This document shows positions 31,760 to 42,300 of a stretch of 64,000 bases of DNA, in pieces. The position numbers and the translations under genes were made by a program. Below the pieces are notes generated by a model. The model was not told the origin of the DNA. It saw nothing but the letters and a program-made list of their open reading frames with translations, and made no database searches. Position 1 is the first letter of the stretch. Every line of letters begins with the position of its first letter. The stretch is from the NCBI RefSeq assembly GCF_900188325.1, contig NZ_FZPD01000005.1:62001-126000 (forward strand). The letters run 5' to 3'. Origin of the DNA: Ekhidna lutea. GTDB taxonomy: Bacteria; Bacteroidota; Bacteroidia; Cytophagales; Cyclobacteriaceae.

Positions 31760-34111
31760 TTACTTTTTCTTTTTGGCTGCCGGTTTTTTAGTAGCAGCCT
31801 TTTTTCCACCCCTACCTTTTTTCTCAGGTGCTTTATCAGCGAGTTCTTTGCACTGCTCAAATGTAAGCTCCTCCGGTACTACATCTTTCGGAATCTTCAC
31901 ATTCTTCTTGCCAAACTTAATGTAAGGGCCCCATCGTCCGTTTAATACGGCCACATTCTCATCTTCATCAAAGGTCTTGATGTATTTGTTTGCATCTGCC
32001 TCTCGCTTGTCAAGGATCAATTGAACAGCCTCATCCTCCGTGATAGTTAAAGGATCTTGCTCTTTCTTGATTGATACAAACTTTCCGTCGTGACGGATGT
32101 ATGGCCCAAATCTACCCACAGCAGCAACCATTGGTTTGTCTTCAAAAGTTCCAACTTCACGTGGTAACTTGAAGAGCTCAAGGGCTTCCTCCAGGTTAAT
32201 GGTATCCATGAACTGACCATGCTTCAAACTAGCATATTGCGGTTTCTCTTCACCTTCAACCAACTCACCCTTTTGTACATACGCTCCATACTTACCGTGA
32301 CGAGCATATATTTTTTCCCCACTTTTTGGATCTTCCCCAATTTCTCGCACCTGGTTTACAGATGCTCTATCAAGGTCCGCTGATTTTTCTACAGTAGAAT
32401 GAAAGCCGCCATAAAAGTTGTCAATCATTTTATTCCAAACCGTCTTGCCTTGAGCGATATCATCAAACTGCTGCTCTACATCCGCAGTAAAGCTGTAATC
32501 AATAACATTTGGAAAATGATCTACCAGGAAGTCATTAACCACCATTGCGGTGTTGGTTGGGAAAAGCTTGTTCTTTTCCGCACCAGTAATTTCGGTAGCT
32601 TCCACGCGCTTGATGTCACCATCTTTCAGCCGGCACTCGATGGAAATTCGCTCTTTGCCCTCTCGAGCATCTTTTTCTACATAGTTTCTTTTCTGCACAG
32701 TAGAGATTGTCGGTGCATATGTAGATGGACGACCGATTCCCATTTCTTCGAGTTTTTTCACAAGACTTGCTTCCGTATAGCGAGGTGGATGTCTGGTGAA
32801 TCCTTGCTTGGCAAGAATCTCTTTCAAATCCAGCACTTGGCCCACGGTCAATGGCGGTAGCATATTGGTGTTTTCTTCTTCACCATTTTCATCGTCTGTG
32901 GATTCAATGTAGACTTTAAGGAAGCCATCAAACTTCACAACTTCCCCTTTTGCTACTAATTTTTCATCAGCGGTTGATACACCAATGGTAGCAGTCGTTT
33001 TTTCCAATTGAGCCTCAGACATCTGAGAGGCAATGGCTCGTTTCCAGATCAGATCATACAGCCGTTTTTCAGCATCATCTTTTCCTGCGGTTTGTGTTCC
33101 AAAGTTAGTTGGGCGAATTGCTTCGTGAGCTTCCTGCGCACCAGCTTTTTTGGTTTTAAAAACTCTCCTGTGTGCATATTTCTCGCCATAGTTTGAGTTA
33201 ATAGCCGCCGCGGCACCATTCAATGCTTCGTCAGAAAGGTTTAGCGAGTCTGTCCTCATATATGAGATTTTACCAGCTTCATATAGTTTCTGAGCAACTG
33301 ACATAGTTCGCGCTACAGAAAAACCTAACTTTCTACTTGCTTCCTGTTGAAGGGTTGAAGTTGTAAATGGAGGAGCCGGAGACTTCTTTGCTGGCTTGGT
33401 TTCAAGATTCTCTATAGAAAAATCAGCACCGTTGCATTTCTGAAGGAAGCTCATGGCTTCATCTTCCGTTTTAAATTTCTTGGGTAGTTCAGCTTTTAGG
33501 ATTTTGCCACCTTCAAGGTTAAACTCAGCAGTTATTCTAAAGGAAGATTCAGGAGTGAAGTTGGCGATCTCACGCTCTCGTTCAACAACAAGCCTTACTG
33601 CAACAGACTGAACCCGTCCGGCGGATAGGCCTCCTTTAATTTTTTTCCAAAGAATAGGAGAAAGCTCAAAACCCACAAGCCTGTCAAGAATTCTCCTTGC
33701 TTGCTGGGCGTTCACCAAATCTATATCAATTCCTCTTGGATTTTGGATAGCATTTTGAATGGCATTTTTGGTAATCTCTCTAAATACAATCCTTCTGGTT
33801 TTAGCATCATCAAGATCCAATGCTTCAGACAGATGCCAACTGATCGCTTCTCCTTCACGGTCATCATCCGATGCGAGGTAGATTGTTTCTGCTGCTTTAG
33901 CAAGCTTTTTAAGCTCTTTTACAACGTCTTTTTTGTCCTTAGATATCTCATATGTGGGTTGAAATCCATTTTCTATATCAATGGCGGAATCATCCTTTGG
34001 CAAATCCCTCACATGACCGTAAGAAGATTTAACCTCAAAATCTTTACCCAAATACCCTTCAATTGTTTTAGCCTTTGCTGGCGACTCTACGATGACAAGA
34101 TTTTTTCCCAT
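31760..34111 (-). CDS. topA: DNA topoisomerase I (type IA)
   Basis: This 783-residue type IA topoisomerase relaxes negatively supercoiled DNA. It opens with the TOPRIM domain (KNLVIVESPAKAKTI, and the acidic triad region SDDDREGEAISWH), followed by the catalytic core with active-site Tyr284 in ISYMRTDS. The C-terminus has no zinc fingers but repeats of the FGPYIRHDGK / WGPYIKFGKK type, and it ends in a lysine-rich tail (KKAATKKPAAKKKK), a common Bacteroidota layout. ATG at 34109-34111 gives the family N-terminus; a GTG- or ATG-type extension upstream adds 13 unrelated residues. A terminator lies just behind the stop. Confidence 0.97.
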   Translation of the reverse strand: MGKNLVIVESPAKAKTIEGYLGKDFEVKSSYGHVRDLPKDDSAIDIENGFQPTYEISKDKKDVVKELKKLAKAAETIYLASDDDREGEAISWHLSEALDLDDAKTRRIVFREITKNAIQNAIQNPRGIDIDLVNAQQARRILDRLVGFELSPILWKKIKGGLSAGRVQSVAVRLVVEREREIANFTPESSFRITAEFNLEGGKILKAELPKKFKTEDEAMSFLQKCNGADFSIENLETKPAKKSPAPPFTTSTLQQEASRKLGFSVARTMSVAQKLYEAGKISYMRTDSLNLSDEALNGAAAAINSNYGEKYAHRRVFKTKKAGAQEAHEAIRPTNFGTQTAGKDDAEKRLYDLIWKRAIASQMSEAQLEKTTATIGVSTADEKLVAKGEVVKFDGFLKVYIESTDDENGEEENTNMLPPLTVGQVLDLKEILAKQGFTRHPPRYTEASLVKKLEEMGIGRPSTYAPTISTVQKRNYVEKDAREGKERISIECRLKDGDIKRVEATEITGAEKNKLFPTNTAMVVNDFLVDHFPNVIDYSFTADVEQQFDDIAQGKTVWNKMIDNFYGGFHSTVEKSADLDRASVNQVREIGEDPKSGEKIYARHGKYGAYVQKGELVEGEEKPQYASLKHGQFMDTINLEEALELFKLPREVGTFEDKPMVAAVGRFGPYIRHDGKFVSIKKEQDPLTITEDEAVQLILDKREADANKYIKTFDEDENVAVLNGRWGPYIKFGKKNVKIPKDVVPEELTFEQCKELADKAPEKKGRGGKKAATKKPAAKKKK

Positions 34112-34223
34112 GTTATTTTTTCGAACCTTTTTGCTAGTTGAAACTGTCAATTAGCGCGTAAACATAACACGAGTATTTAAATCCTGTTCACAACAGAAAT
34201 GAAAAAACTTAAAATTGATAGAA

Positions 34224-34255
34224 TTGGGTGACCTATAAACAATGACTTATCTTTA
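34224..34255 (+). promoter_or_regulatory. Candidate Bacteroidota promoter (TTG - 21 bp - TATCTTTA)
   Basis: TTG at 34224-34226 and TATCTTTA at 34248-34255 are spaced 21 bp apart. The second differs from the TAnnTTTG consensus only in its last base, and it lies 19 bp before the ATG at 34275. The placement fits transcription of the phosphatase-arginase pair. Confidence 0.45.
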
Positions 34256-34274
34256 AGACAAACCATCCTAATCG

Positions 34275-34763
34275 ATGAGAAGAAAACTCTATCTTATCAG
34301 ACACTCCTATGCAGAAAATTCGGGAGGTAAACCAGATGAAAAACGCGAATTGACTCATGAAGGTCAAAGCACTGTTCGCTCATTGGGCAGACATTTAATA
34401 AACGTAGACTTTAATCCTGATATAATTTTTTGTAGCACGTCTGTACGTACTAAAGAAACAGCTATGAATCTGGTTGAAGAGTTGGAAATGAGTGAGCAGG
34501 TTGTCGAATATATGGAAGTTATCTATAATGCATCCGTTCGGGAGTTGCTACAGGTTGTTAATGCTGTTTCTGCTGACTATCCTGAAATTGCAATCATTGG
34601 TCATAACCCTACTATTTCCTATTTTGGAGAGTTTTTAACCAACTCAGGGATTGGAAACATGGAACCGTGTAGTGTAGTCACCATTAATTTTGATGATTTA
34701 AATTGGGTAGAGATCTCCCAGGGAACCGGTAATTTTGAAAGCTACTATCATCCGAACCATTAG
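34275..34763 (+). CDS. SixA-like phosphohistidine phosphatase (histidine phosphatase family)
   Basis: This 162-residue protein of the phosphoglycerate-mutase-like histidine phosphatase superfamily has the catalytic RH motif LYLIRHSYAE (Arg9-His10) and the second histidine at 110 in IIGHNPTISYF. Length and the LYLIRH.. opening fit the SixA subgroup, which removes phosphate from phosphohistidine proteins. The target here is unknown. Its stop codon directly abuts the ATG of the arginase-family gene with no gap, so the two are co-transcribed. Confidence 0.85.
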   Translation: MRRKLYLIRHSYAENSGGKPDEKRELTHEGQSTVRSLGRHLINVDFNPDIIFCSTSVRTKETAMNLVEELEMSEQVVEYMEVIYNASVRELLQVVNAVSADYPEIAIIGHNPTISYFGEFLTNSGIGNMEPCSVVTINFDDLNWVEISQGTGNFESYYHPNH

Positions 34764-35777
34764 ATGTATAACCCAAGTGATGTAGGAAAGAAGGGGAGCA
34801 TTTTTGGCTTGCCATATAACCTGGAGGAATCTAGCCTCGTATTGCTACCTGTTCATTTAGATGTGACAGTGTCTTATGGACAAGGCACTTCTAAAGCTCC
34901 GGATTTAATCCTTGAAGAGTCTTCCCAATTAGATTTATCCTTATTTAGTATTGGTCAACCTTGGTTACTTAAAATGGCTATGTATGACCGTATAGTGGTT
35001 GCTAGTCAAAATGAGATACACCGAGGACGCGCATATAATGTTATTCAGGCCCTTGAGGCTGGCAGAGAGCCTGAAAAAGATCAATTAGCATTTGTGAATG
35101 AGTTTTGCGAGAAGACTCATGAAAAAGTGGAAGAGATATCATCCTCCTTTCTTTCGCTAAATAAAATGGTAGCTGTAATCGGTGGGGATCATTCATCACC
35201 TTTAGGTCTGATGAAGGCTCTGGCAAAAAATAACGAATTTGGAATTTTACAGGTAGACGCCCATATGGATCTTCGTTCTGCATATGAAGGGTTTACTTAT
35301 TCTCACGCAAGCATAATGCACAATGCCTTGAAAGAAGGTAACATCACTTCCTTAACTCAGGTTGGAATTAGGGATTTTTGTGAGGAGGAAGAGCATTTTA
35401 TCAAACAGTCTGAAAAGCCAATTCATGTCTTTTATGATGAGCAGTTATTTCTAAATCGTTTAAGTGGCATTTTATGGAAAGATCAGGTTGATAAAATCAT
35501 AGATACTCTTCCTGCTAATGTTTACATCAGCTTCGATGTGGATGGATTAGACCCATCGCTTTGTCCTAAGACAGGAACTCCAGTCGCTGGTGGAATGCAA
35601 TTCAACGATGCGGTTTATCTTATAGAGCAGGTAGTTAGATCAGGTAGAAAGATTATTGGCTTTGATGTGTGTGAGACAGGAAATGATTCCTGGGATGCAA
35701 ATGTAGCTGCAAGGATTATTTACCGAATTGCGGTAATGACCGGCACATCTCAAGGGTTACTTCAATTCAAAAATTGA
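34764..35777 (+). CDS. Arginase/agmatinase/formiminoglutamase-family hydrolase
   Basis: This 337-residue ureohydrolase carries the full Mn2+ ligand set: His143 in GGDHSSPLG, Asp165-His167-Asp169 in DAHMDLR, and Asp258-Asp260 in SFDVDGLDPS. Such enzymes hydrolyse a guanidino or formimino group from arginine, agmatine or formiminoglutamate. The sequence does not tell which, though a polyamine (agmatinase) or histidine-degradation role is plausible. It follows the SixA-like gene with no intergenic base. Metal-site completeness supports an active enzyme. Confidence 0.88.
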   Translation: MYNPSDVGKKGSIFGLPYNLEESSLVLLPVHLDVTVSYGQGTSKAPDLILEESSQLDLSLFSIGQPWLLKMAMYDRIVVASQNEIHRGRAYNVIQALEAGREPEKDQLAFVNEFCEKTHEKVEEISSSFLSLNKMVAVIGGDHSSPLGLMKALAKNNEFGILQVDAHMDLRSAYEGFTYSHASIMHNALKEGNITSLTQVGIRDFCEEEEHFIKQSEKPIHVFYDEQLFLNRLSGILWKDQVDKIIDTLPANVYISFDVDGLDPSLCPKTGTPVAGGMQFNDAVYLIEQVVRSGRKIIGFDVCETGNDSWDANVAARIIYRIAVMTGTSQGLLQFKN

Positions 35778-35838
35778 AAAATCTCTTCTTGATTTCTTAT
35801 TAAATCTTATTTTTATCGCTTATCAATTTAAAATCAAT

Positions 35839-36282
35839 ATGCTTCAAAAGGTGCTATTACTATCAGTTTTCATTTCGTTTTCCTCCATTACAGTGGGTCA
35901 AAAAATCAAGTACAAGGATGTTTATCCCTATTTGGTGGAAAAAAATTACGTCATTGGCATTCCGCAGTTAAAGAAATTCCTCAGCATTTCCGGAAATGAA
36001 AATGAAGCTAATCCAAATTTACAAATGGGGATTTGGTTACATGAGCGATATATTAATGCAAAGTCTGCAAATTCGACACCATCAAAAGAGCTGAGTGACT
36101 CAGCCGTTTTTTATTTGGAAAAGGCTAGGGGTTTGATTGATGAAAAAGAGCTAAAGAAGAATAAGCAGTATTATCAGGATTTTGTCAGAAGAGATTTGCG
36201 AAGCGGCAAATTCCTCATCAAAGTTTCTGATGTTCATTTAGACATTGAAAATAAAATAGCTGCTATTAAACAGGAAGATTAA
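35839..36282 (+). CDS. Secreted hypothetical protein, short paralogue of the gene at 37006
   Basis: This 147-residue protein has a signal peptide (MLQKVLLLSVFISFSSITVG, cleavage before QKIKYK). The mature sequence is homologous over its whole length to the N-terminal domain of the 601-aa protein at 37006: KIKYKDVYPYLVEKNY, EANPNLQMGIWLHERY, FYLEKARGLIDEKELKK and LIKVSDVHLDIENKI. It stops exactly where the long paralogue passes into coiled coil. Many TPR-like helices are likely, but I do not recognise a named family. A TTG and TATTTTTA pair at 35789-35815 could be its promoter. It is either a functional short version or a truncated duplicate. Confidence 0.75.
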   Translation: MLQKVLLLSVFISFSSITVGQKIKYKDVYPYLVEKNYVIGIPQLKKFLSISGNENEANPNLQMGIWLHERYINAKSANSTPSKELSDSAVFYLEKARGLIDEKELKKNKQYYQDFVRRDLRSGKFLIKVSDVHLDIENKIAAIKQED

Positions 36283-36285
36283 TTG

Positions 36286-36873
36286 CTATTTAAATGCCTC
36301 TTGAGCAGCTTCTAATTCTTTCAAGAGGTTTTTAAATTTTTCAGTATTGTATTTAGCCATACCATGATTTTCAACCCTAATAATACCTTTTGAATCAACT
36401 ACATAAGTTGTTGGGATCGAATGGGTATCATAAACAGAAGGAAGTCTGGATCTAAGAAAGTATACGGGAAAATCGAATCCCTTTTTTTCAATAAAGGAAC
36501 GTGCTTTCTGTTCATTCTCATCCAGTGAGACCATCACGAATTGAATAGACTTTTCCTTTTTATTATATAAATTTTGTATATCAGGCATCTCAGCGATGCA
36601 AGGGGGACACCAGGTGGCCCAAAAATTAAGGAATACGATCTCGCCTTTCATTTGATTGAATGGAATCTGTTTTCCATTTTTATCTTCAAGCCAGAAATCA
36701 TAAGAAGCTTTTTTTTCTTCCGTTAAAATAGTTGGAGATATGATTCCGGTAGATAAAACAACTTGCTGAACCCTTCCAATAACTTCTGTATGCCAGCCAG
36801 TTAAATATATAGCCCCAACTATGGTTAGAAGCAATATCCATTCAATGACCTCTCTTCTGATTTTCGTTTTCAT
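36286..36873 (-). CDS. TlpA-family thiol-disulfide oxidoreductase
   Basis: This 195-residue membrane-anchored thioredoxin-fold protein has an N-terminal helix (WILLLTIVGAIYLTGW, residues about 12-28) and a periplasmic TlpA/ResA domain. The catalytic motif is WCPPC (Cys89, Cys92) in FLNFWATWCPPCIAEM, and the cis-proline region is THSIPTTYVVD. It probably reduces disulfides in the periplasm, for example during cytochrome c or secreted-protein maturation. It lies antisense between the two paralogous secreted genes, 3 bp from the stop of the first. Confidence 0.9.
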   Translation of the reverse strand: MKTKIRREVIEWILLLTIVGAIYLTGWHTEVIGRVQQVVLSTGIISPTILTEEKKASYDFWLEDKNGKQIPFNQMKGEIVFLNFWATWCPPCIAEMPDIQNLYNKKEKSIQFVMVSLDENEQKARSFIEKKGFDFPVYFLRSRLPSVYDTHSIPTTYVVDSKGIIRVENHGMAKYNTEKFKNLLKELEAAQEAFK

Positions 36874-37005
36874 TATTAGGGGTTTCGCACCATACTACAC
36901 CCAAAGAGAGTAAATGATTCCCTATTTTACTCACACAAATGGATCATTAGATTAATTATAAATCCACTTAGTATTTTTATAAATTAGCATCTGAAAAATC
37001 TCACC

Positions 37006-38811
37006 ATGCGCATGAAATTTAAGTCAACAGCTACAATTGTCCTTTTATTAATTACTATTGGAGCAAGTGCCCAAAAGATTAAGTATAAAGATCTTTATCC
37101 CATTTTGGCAGCAAAGAATTATGAAGAGGGAGGACCACAGCTTAAGCAATACTTGTCTGATGAGAAGAATCAGGATGAGGCTAACCCAAATCTACAAATG
37201 GGCCTTTGGCTGGAAGATCGGTTTCTTAAGTATGATGTAGTTGTAGATTCGTCAAAAGTTTATATGGTAGGCGATTCGGCAATCTTCTATTTGGAAAAGG
37301 CCAAAACGCTAATAGATGAAAAAGAACTAAAGAAGCGCGATGAATATTATCAATCGTTTTTCAGACGTGATTTAAGAACCGGGGAGTTTGGCATTAAGGT
37401 ATCTGACGTTCATTTGGATATTGAAAATAAAATTAAGGCGATAGAGGGTAGAATAGCTGACGTGAAAGAACTTCATAGAAGTGTAGCCCGGGTTGAGAAA
37501 AATCAAAAGGCTGCAATGGAAGCATATAGAGAATTAACTCAGCAGTTTTCACAATATAACAATCTGCTTATTGGAGCTGGACAGGAAGAGCAGGAGAAGC
37601 TTGCATTCATTGAGGAGAATGGTCAGAAAGGTGTTGAGAACGCAGAAACTGTGAAGGAGTTGGCGGAAAAACTGGATTCATACGATTACAGGGAAGAACC
37701 GGTGATGAAATCCATCGACCAGTATGGTGTTGATGGAATGAACCAGGCCAACATTAGGAAGGGTAAAATTGAAATTTGGAACTTTGAAGAATGGGCAAGG
37801 GACACGCAATCCGAAATTATGGGTGGAGTTGCTTTGTTTAAGACAATGGTGAAAAACTATGCGGATGAAATCAGAGAAAAGAAGCAAAAAGTAAAAAATA
37901 GTCAAGATGCTGACATAGGATATTTTCCAACGAATTTATTGAACCAATTTAAAGAATATGATCCTGAGTCAACAGTGGAAAAGCTACTGAAGGTAGAAAT
38001 GTATGAGGCGCGTATCATTAAGCAGGTTGACCTACAGCTCAATCCGGCATTAATGGATTCATCACTAATTGGAGCTCAACTCGAAATATACGAAGGGGCT
38101 TACGAGGATGCTAAAAACATGAATACACTGGTTCAGTCAATCACAACTGATGACCTGGAGATTGCAAAGAAAAAATACACCGATTACATTGATAGTTTTT
38201 TCCAGAAGTATGTAACAGCTTCTAAGTATGTCACTGACATGCAAATATGGGCAGGTAGACATGTTGAATGGTTAGGCAACTCGGTGGAGTTTTGGGAAGA
38301 GCGAAATAGATGGGGTTTAGATGCTGAAAATGAAGAAGTTAGATATCCACTTTTTGTGCAGGATGCGCCTGAAAGTGGCTTCATGACAATGGGGGTGCCG
38401 GTTAAAACCCCAAATGAGATAGTGGTATATGGAGCAAATTTGACAGATGGTAAAGGTTATGTGGCCTCTTTCGGTCCTGACAGACTTTCTCAATGGAAAC
38501 TTGAATTTGAATTGCCCGGGACTGATGTGGTGCAATATGAAAGTGATTCCATACCTACAATTGAAGGCTCTGAAAGTTTTTATATATACAATACCTCAGC
38601 CGAGGAAAACAACTTTGTGGTGGTAAGCTATACACCACAAGGACAGCTCAATTGGGGAACTACTGTCACTATACCTAAGAAGCCTGTCGATTTTAAGTTT
38701 GATGATCTCACACAGGAACTGACGATTTTGATGTATCCTGAGGAGCAGTTGCCACTGGATTCTGATGAATTGGGCTATGTGGTGATCGATCGGACTGGTA
38801 ATGCGAGGTAA
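37006..38811 (+). CDS. Secreted hypothetical protein with N-terminal paralogous domain and coiled coil (601 aa)
   Basis: I do not recognise this family by name. After a signal peptide (cleavage near ASAQ, before KIKYKD) comes a domain of about 130 residues shared with the gene at 35839. An extended charged helical region at about residues 150-430 has coiled-coil character (RIADVKELHRSVARVEKNQ, AMEAYRELTQQF). A C-terminal region of about 150 residues looks beta-rich (EIVVYGANLTDGKGYV, FVVVSYTPQGQLNWG), like part of a propeller. It overlaps a downstream lipoprotein gene by 11 bp, so the two are probably one operon. The layout suggests a periplasmic scaffold or sensor, which is inference. Confidence 0.75.
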   Translation: MRMKFKSTATIVLLLITIGASAQKIKYKDLYPILAAKNYEEGGPQLKQYLSDEKNQDEANPNLQMGLWLEDRFLKYDVVVDSSKVYMVGDSAIFYLEKAKTLIDEKELKKRDEYYQSFFRRDLRTGEFGIKVSDVHLDIENKIKAIEGRIADVKELHRSVARVEKNQKAAMEAYRELTQQFSQYNNLLIGAGQEEQEKLAFIEENGQKGVENAETVKELAEKLDSYDYREEPVMKSIDQYGVDGMNQANIRKGKIEIWNFEEWARDTQSEIMGGVALFKTMVKNYADEIREKKQKVKNSQDADIGYFPTNLLNQFKEYDPESTVEKLLKVEMYEARIIKQVDLQLNPALMDSSLIGAQLEIYEGAYEDAKNMNTLVQSITTDDLEIAKKKYTDYIDSFFQKYVTASKYVTDMQIWAGRHVEWLGNSVEFWEERNRWGLDAENEEVRYPLFVQDAPESGFMTMGVPVKTPNEIVVYGANLTDGKGYVASFGPDRLSQWKLEFELPGTDVVQYESDSIPTIEGSESFYIYNTSAEENNFVVVSYTPQGQLNWGTTVTIPKKPVDFKFDDLTQELTILMYPEEQLPLDSDELGYVVIDRTGNAR

Positions 38812-39214
38812 ATTATTATCAGTTATTGTATTTTTCTTTGTTCTTGCATGCTCGGAAGAGGATCTTCCCGGTGGAATCTATCATTATCAGGTTGAAAGGC
38901 TGCTATCAGGAGAATCAGGTACTAAAGTTTGGTCTGAGGTGGTAAACTCATCAGATTGCGCAGATTCTGTCAAGCTTTACTTTGAACTGGTCAATGATTC
39001 CATTGATATCTCTCAAATAAATCCTGGAGCTACTTGCGTTTTCTTAGATACAATCTATCTGGGGAGAGCAAATGCTTCAAAATTTTCGGAAAGTGACCTT
39101 TTTACCGACTCACTCATTTTTTCAAATGGTGATTTTTGGATAGTGAAAGGAATCACTTCTAAAATGCTCTCGATTTTTCGGGATGAAAGTAAAATTGACT
39201 ATTTAGCTGATTAA
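38801..39214 (+). CDS. Small hypothetical lipoprotein
   Basis: This 137-residue protein has a lipoprotein signal (MRGKLLSVIVFFFVLAC, Cys17 in a VLAC lipobox). The mature part is acidic, with cysteines in SSDCADSV and GATCVFLD that could pair. Its ATG lies inside the end of the 601-aa gene (11-bp overlap), so it is very likely co-translated with it and may act with it at the outer membrane. No known domain was recognised. Confidence 0.7.
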   Translation: MRGKLLSVIVFFFVLACSEEDLPGGIYHYQVERLLSGESGTKVWSEVVNSSDCADSVKLYFELVNDSIDISQINPGATCVFLDTIYLGRANASKFSESDLFTDSLIFSNGDFWIVKGITSKMLSIFRDESKIDYLAD

Positions 39215-39352
39215 TTTAATCGAAGAAATAGCCTTTTTTATCTGAATAAGGGTACTTTTATTTTGAAAAACGGTCAGTTGATCGAAGAATTCCTCCAGTG
39301 ATAATTACCTTTCATAGGTATATTGTATTAATACAAGTCCCTTTGAGTCATT

Positions 39353-42300
39353 ATGCGTACCCATTTAGCCATATTTATTCTTACATTATTTATCTCATCT
39401 TCATTGGCCTATTCTCAAGGTCCAGGGGGGGTAAGGGATAATTCCACCAATCTTTTCTGGCTTAGAGGAGATGTTGGTTTATTCGAATCAGGCGGATTGG
39501 TTAGCTTATGGGAAGATCAGGCTGCATCCAATAACGCTAGCCCTCCTTCCACTCAAGAACCGGCATTCACTGATCCGGCAATCAATGGTATTGAGGGAGT
39601 TACTTTTTCTTCCGGAAAGGAGCTGACGATTGCCAATTCAGGGAGCATCAATACTTCCAACTTTTCTACCAGAACAATTTTTCTTGTTTTCACAACCCCA
39701 TCTACTTTTTCCGGAAGCCAGGTTCTTTATGAGCAGGGAAATAGTTCTGATGGTTTAATTATTTATTTAGATGGGTCTGGACAGCTGAATGCCGGGGTTT
39801 ACAACTCTACAAATGACTATTTTATTACGTCCGGAGTACTCACTACAAGCACTGATTATATAATGGCATTCACTTTTGATGGTGGAGTTACGACTATTGA
39901 GGCATTCATTGATAATACTTCTTTAGGTACGAATACTTCAACATTAGCTTCTGTTACAGGAACAACAGGTGACATAACATTCGGAGATAGCGGAGATGGA
40001 AATCAAATTAGTGGGGGTTCAACAATCACGAATGGAGGTGCAGGGTTTACCGGAACAATTACCGAAGCGATATATTATAATGTTGCTTTAAATGACGCGG
40101 AAATCACAATTATCAACAATTATTTAGGTGAAAAGTACGGAATCACCCTTACATCCAATGACGAGTACGCTCAGGCTGGATACGAAAACGAACTTGTTGG
40201 AATTGGTAGGCAAACCGCTGGTAATACAGACACTTCCATTTCAGGTTCCGGAGGTGAAATTTATTTTGATGAAAGTGGTGGAACCCTGGACTCAGATGAT
40301 GAATGGGTTTTTACCGGACATAATGGAACGAGTCATGGCACTACTAAAAGCGATGTAGATGCAGGCCTTACAGGCTTTAGCAGGTGGGCAAGAGTTTGGT
40401 ATTTAGAGAAAACAGGAACAGTAGATATAACACTTTCATTCGATACGGATGAAGCTGGTTTTGGCCCTGCAGATGATATTGGCACAACTGGAGATTTTAA
40501 GCTCCTTTATTCTACAGACCCTTCGTCAGTTGATTTCACTGAAGCTTCAGGCACTCCTGCAGCATCATTTACTGATGGCAATAATAAAGTGACTTTTACT
40601 GTCACTGATGCTAACCTAGCAGATGGGTATTATACACTGGGGGTAACCGAAATAGTCAATTTCTATTCATATAAATCTGGTGATTGGGATGATCCTCTCA
40701 ACTGGACCACTGATCCGTCCGGATCAATTCGTGTGAACCCTGACAGCCGGTACCCGAATCAAACCACCGATAATGTCACGATACTTAATGGTGATGAAAT
40801 AGATATTGATGCTGATGCAGTTACATCAAATGGCGGATCCTATACGATAGGAGATGTTATTATCAACGCAGGTGGGATTTTAGATATTGAAGGAACTTCC
40901 GGTCATACTTTTGAGAATTTTTCTGGGAAGGGTACACTTGTAATGGAGGGTGATAACTTTCCAAGTATAAACACTACCAATAATTTCGTCTCTACTTCAG
41001 GAGGAACCGTGCAATTATCTGGCTCCTCTGATTATACGTTCAATGCAGCAGGAAAAGCAACATTTAATAACCTTGATATTGCAGTCACCAGTGCTACAGT
41101 AACTTTGATGGATAGCCTAATCTTAAATGGTAACCTGGAATTAAGCAGCGGTACTTTTCGCATAAACGATGATTCGGGAACCGATTTAATCAGACTCGAA
41201 GTGGCCGGCGATGTAACTGTAAGTAGCGGCGCTTCATTCACCGTTGGTTTGGGTGATGCATCCAACGATCGAACTGGGGAAACCAATGTACGAGGCGTAT
41301 TTGATTTTCACCAAATTGATCTGAAAGGAGATTTCACAAATGAAGGTACCATCACTTTCACAAACATAAATGCCACTAGTGTTACAAATGAAGAGTTTTA
41401 TGAAGCATATCCTACCGCTGGTGACCAGGATAATGATAATGGAGCAGGACCTTTAGATGCAACCGAGTATGGGGTAGTTGAACTTCTCATGACCAATGAT
41501 TCTGAAAATCAAGACATTACCTGTAATGGTGCTTGTACGTTTTATAGAATAGAGATTGATAAAGGGACTGATGATACATACATCTGTGAGATCAATGCAA
41601 ATTCACAAGCTAATTTTAATTTATACGGAAGGGTAGCCTTTCAGCAGCATTTTGGAACTGATGAGACACTCTATGAGAATCCCAGAGCACTCGGATTAGA
41701 AAAAGGCACACTCAAACTAGGTGACAATATTAACCTTCCGGAAATCTGTCGAAATGATCCTAGTACTTATGGCGGAAATTCAGCAAGAGTTTGTACAGGT
41801 AGCTGCAACAGTGATTATGTCATTTTCCCAGATGCCAGATTTTGGGTGGCTGGAACTTCTGTGGTCAACTCAGAGGATCAAAATGGCTTTCATGTGATGG
41901 GTAAATTGAAAGTCAGTGATAATGGAGAAATTTCCAAAACAGGAGACGGGAAATGTCAAATTATTTTCGATGATAATGCGGTTGTAGAAATTACTGGTGG
42001 AACAGTTACTGTGAATCAGGTAAGAACAAAAAGTAATGGTATTGATCCTCAGGGTGCCTGGATTCACACAGGCGGAACTGTTACCGTTAATTCACTATCG
42101 ACAAATGCAGGAACGAATGGTGATCATGCATTATTTAGTATGCCATTCAGTACAATGAACTTCACCATGACAGAGGAGGATCCATCAAATCCGACCATTC
42201 TAAATATAGAAATGGAAGATCAGGGTGATAATGACAGGCCAAAGCAGACCAGCGGTGAAGATGTGTTGATTCAAATTGGAATTGAAGAAGGCAATTACAT

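Noticed and set aside
31716-31860. Longer N-terminus of the GNAT protein running into topA
   Set aside because: The extension is the antisense of the topA terminator and lysine-rich tail; ATG at 31716 gives the standard family start.
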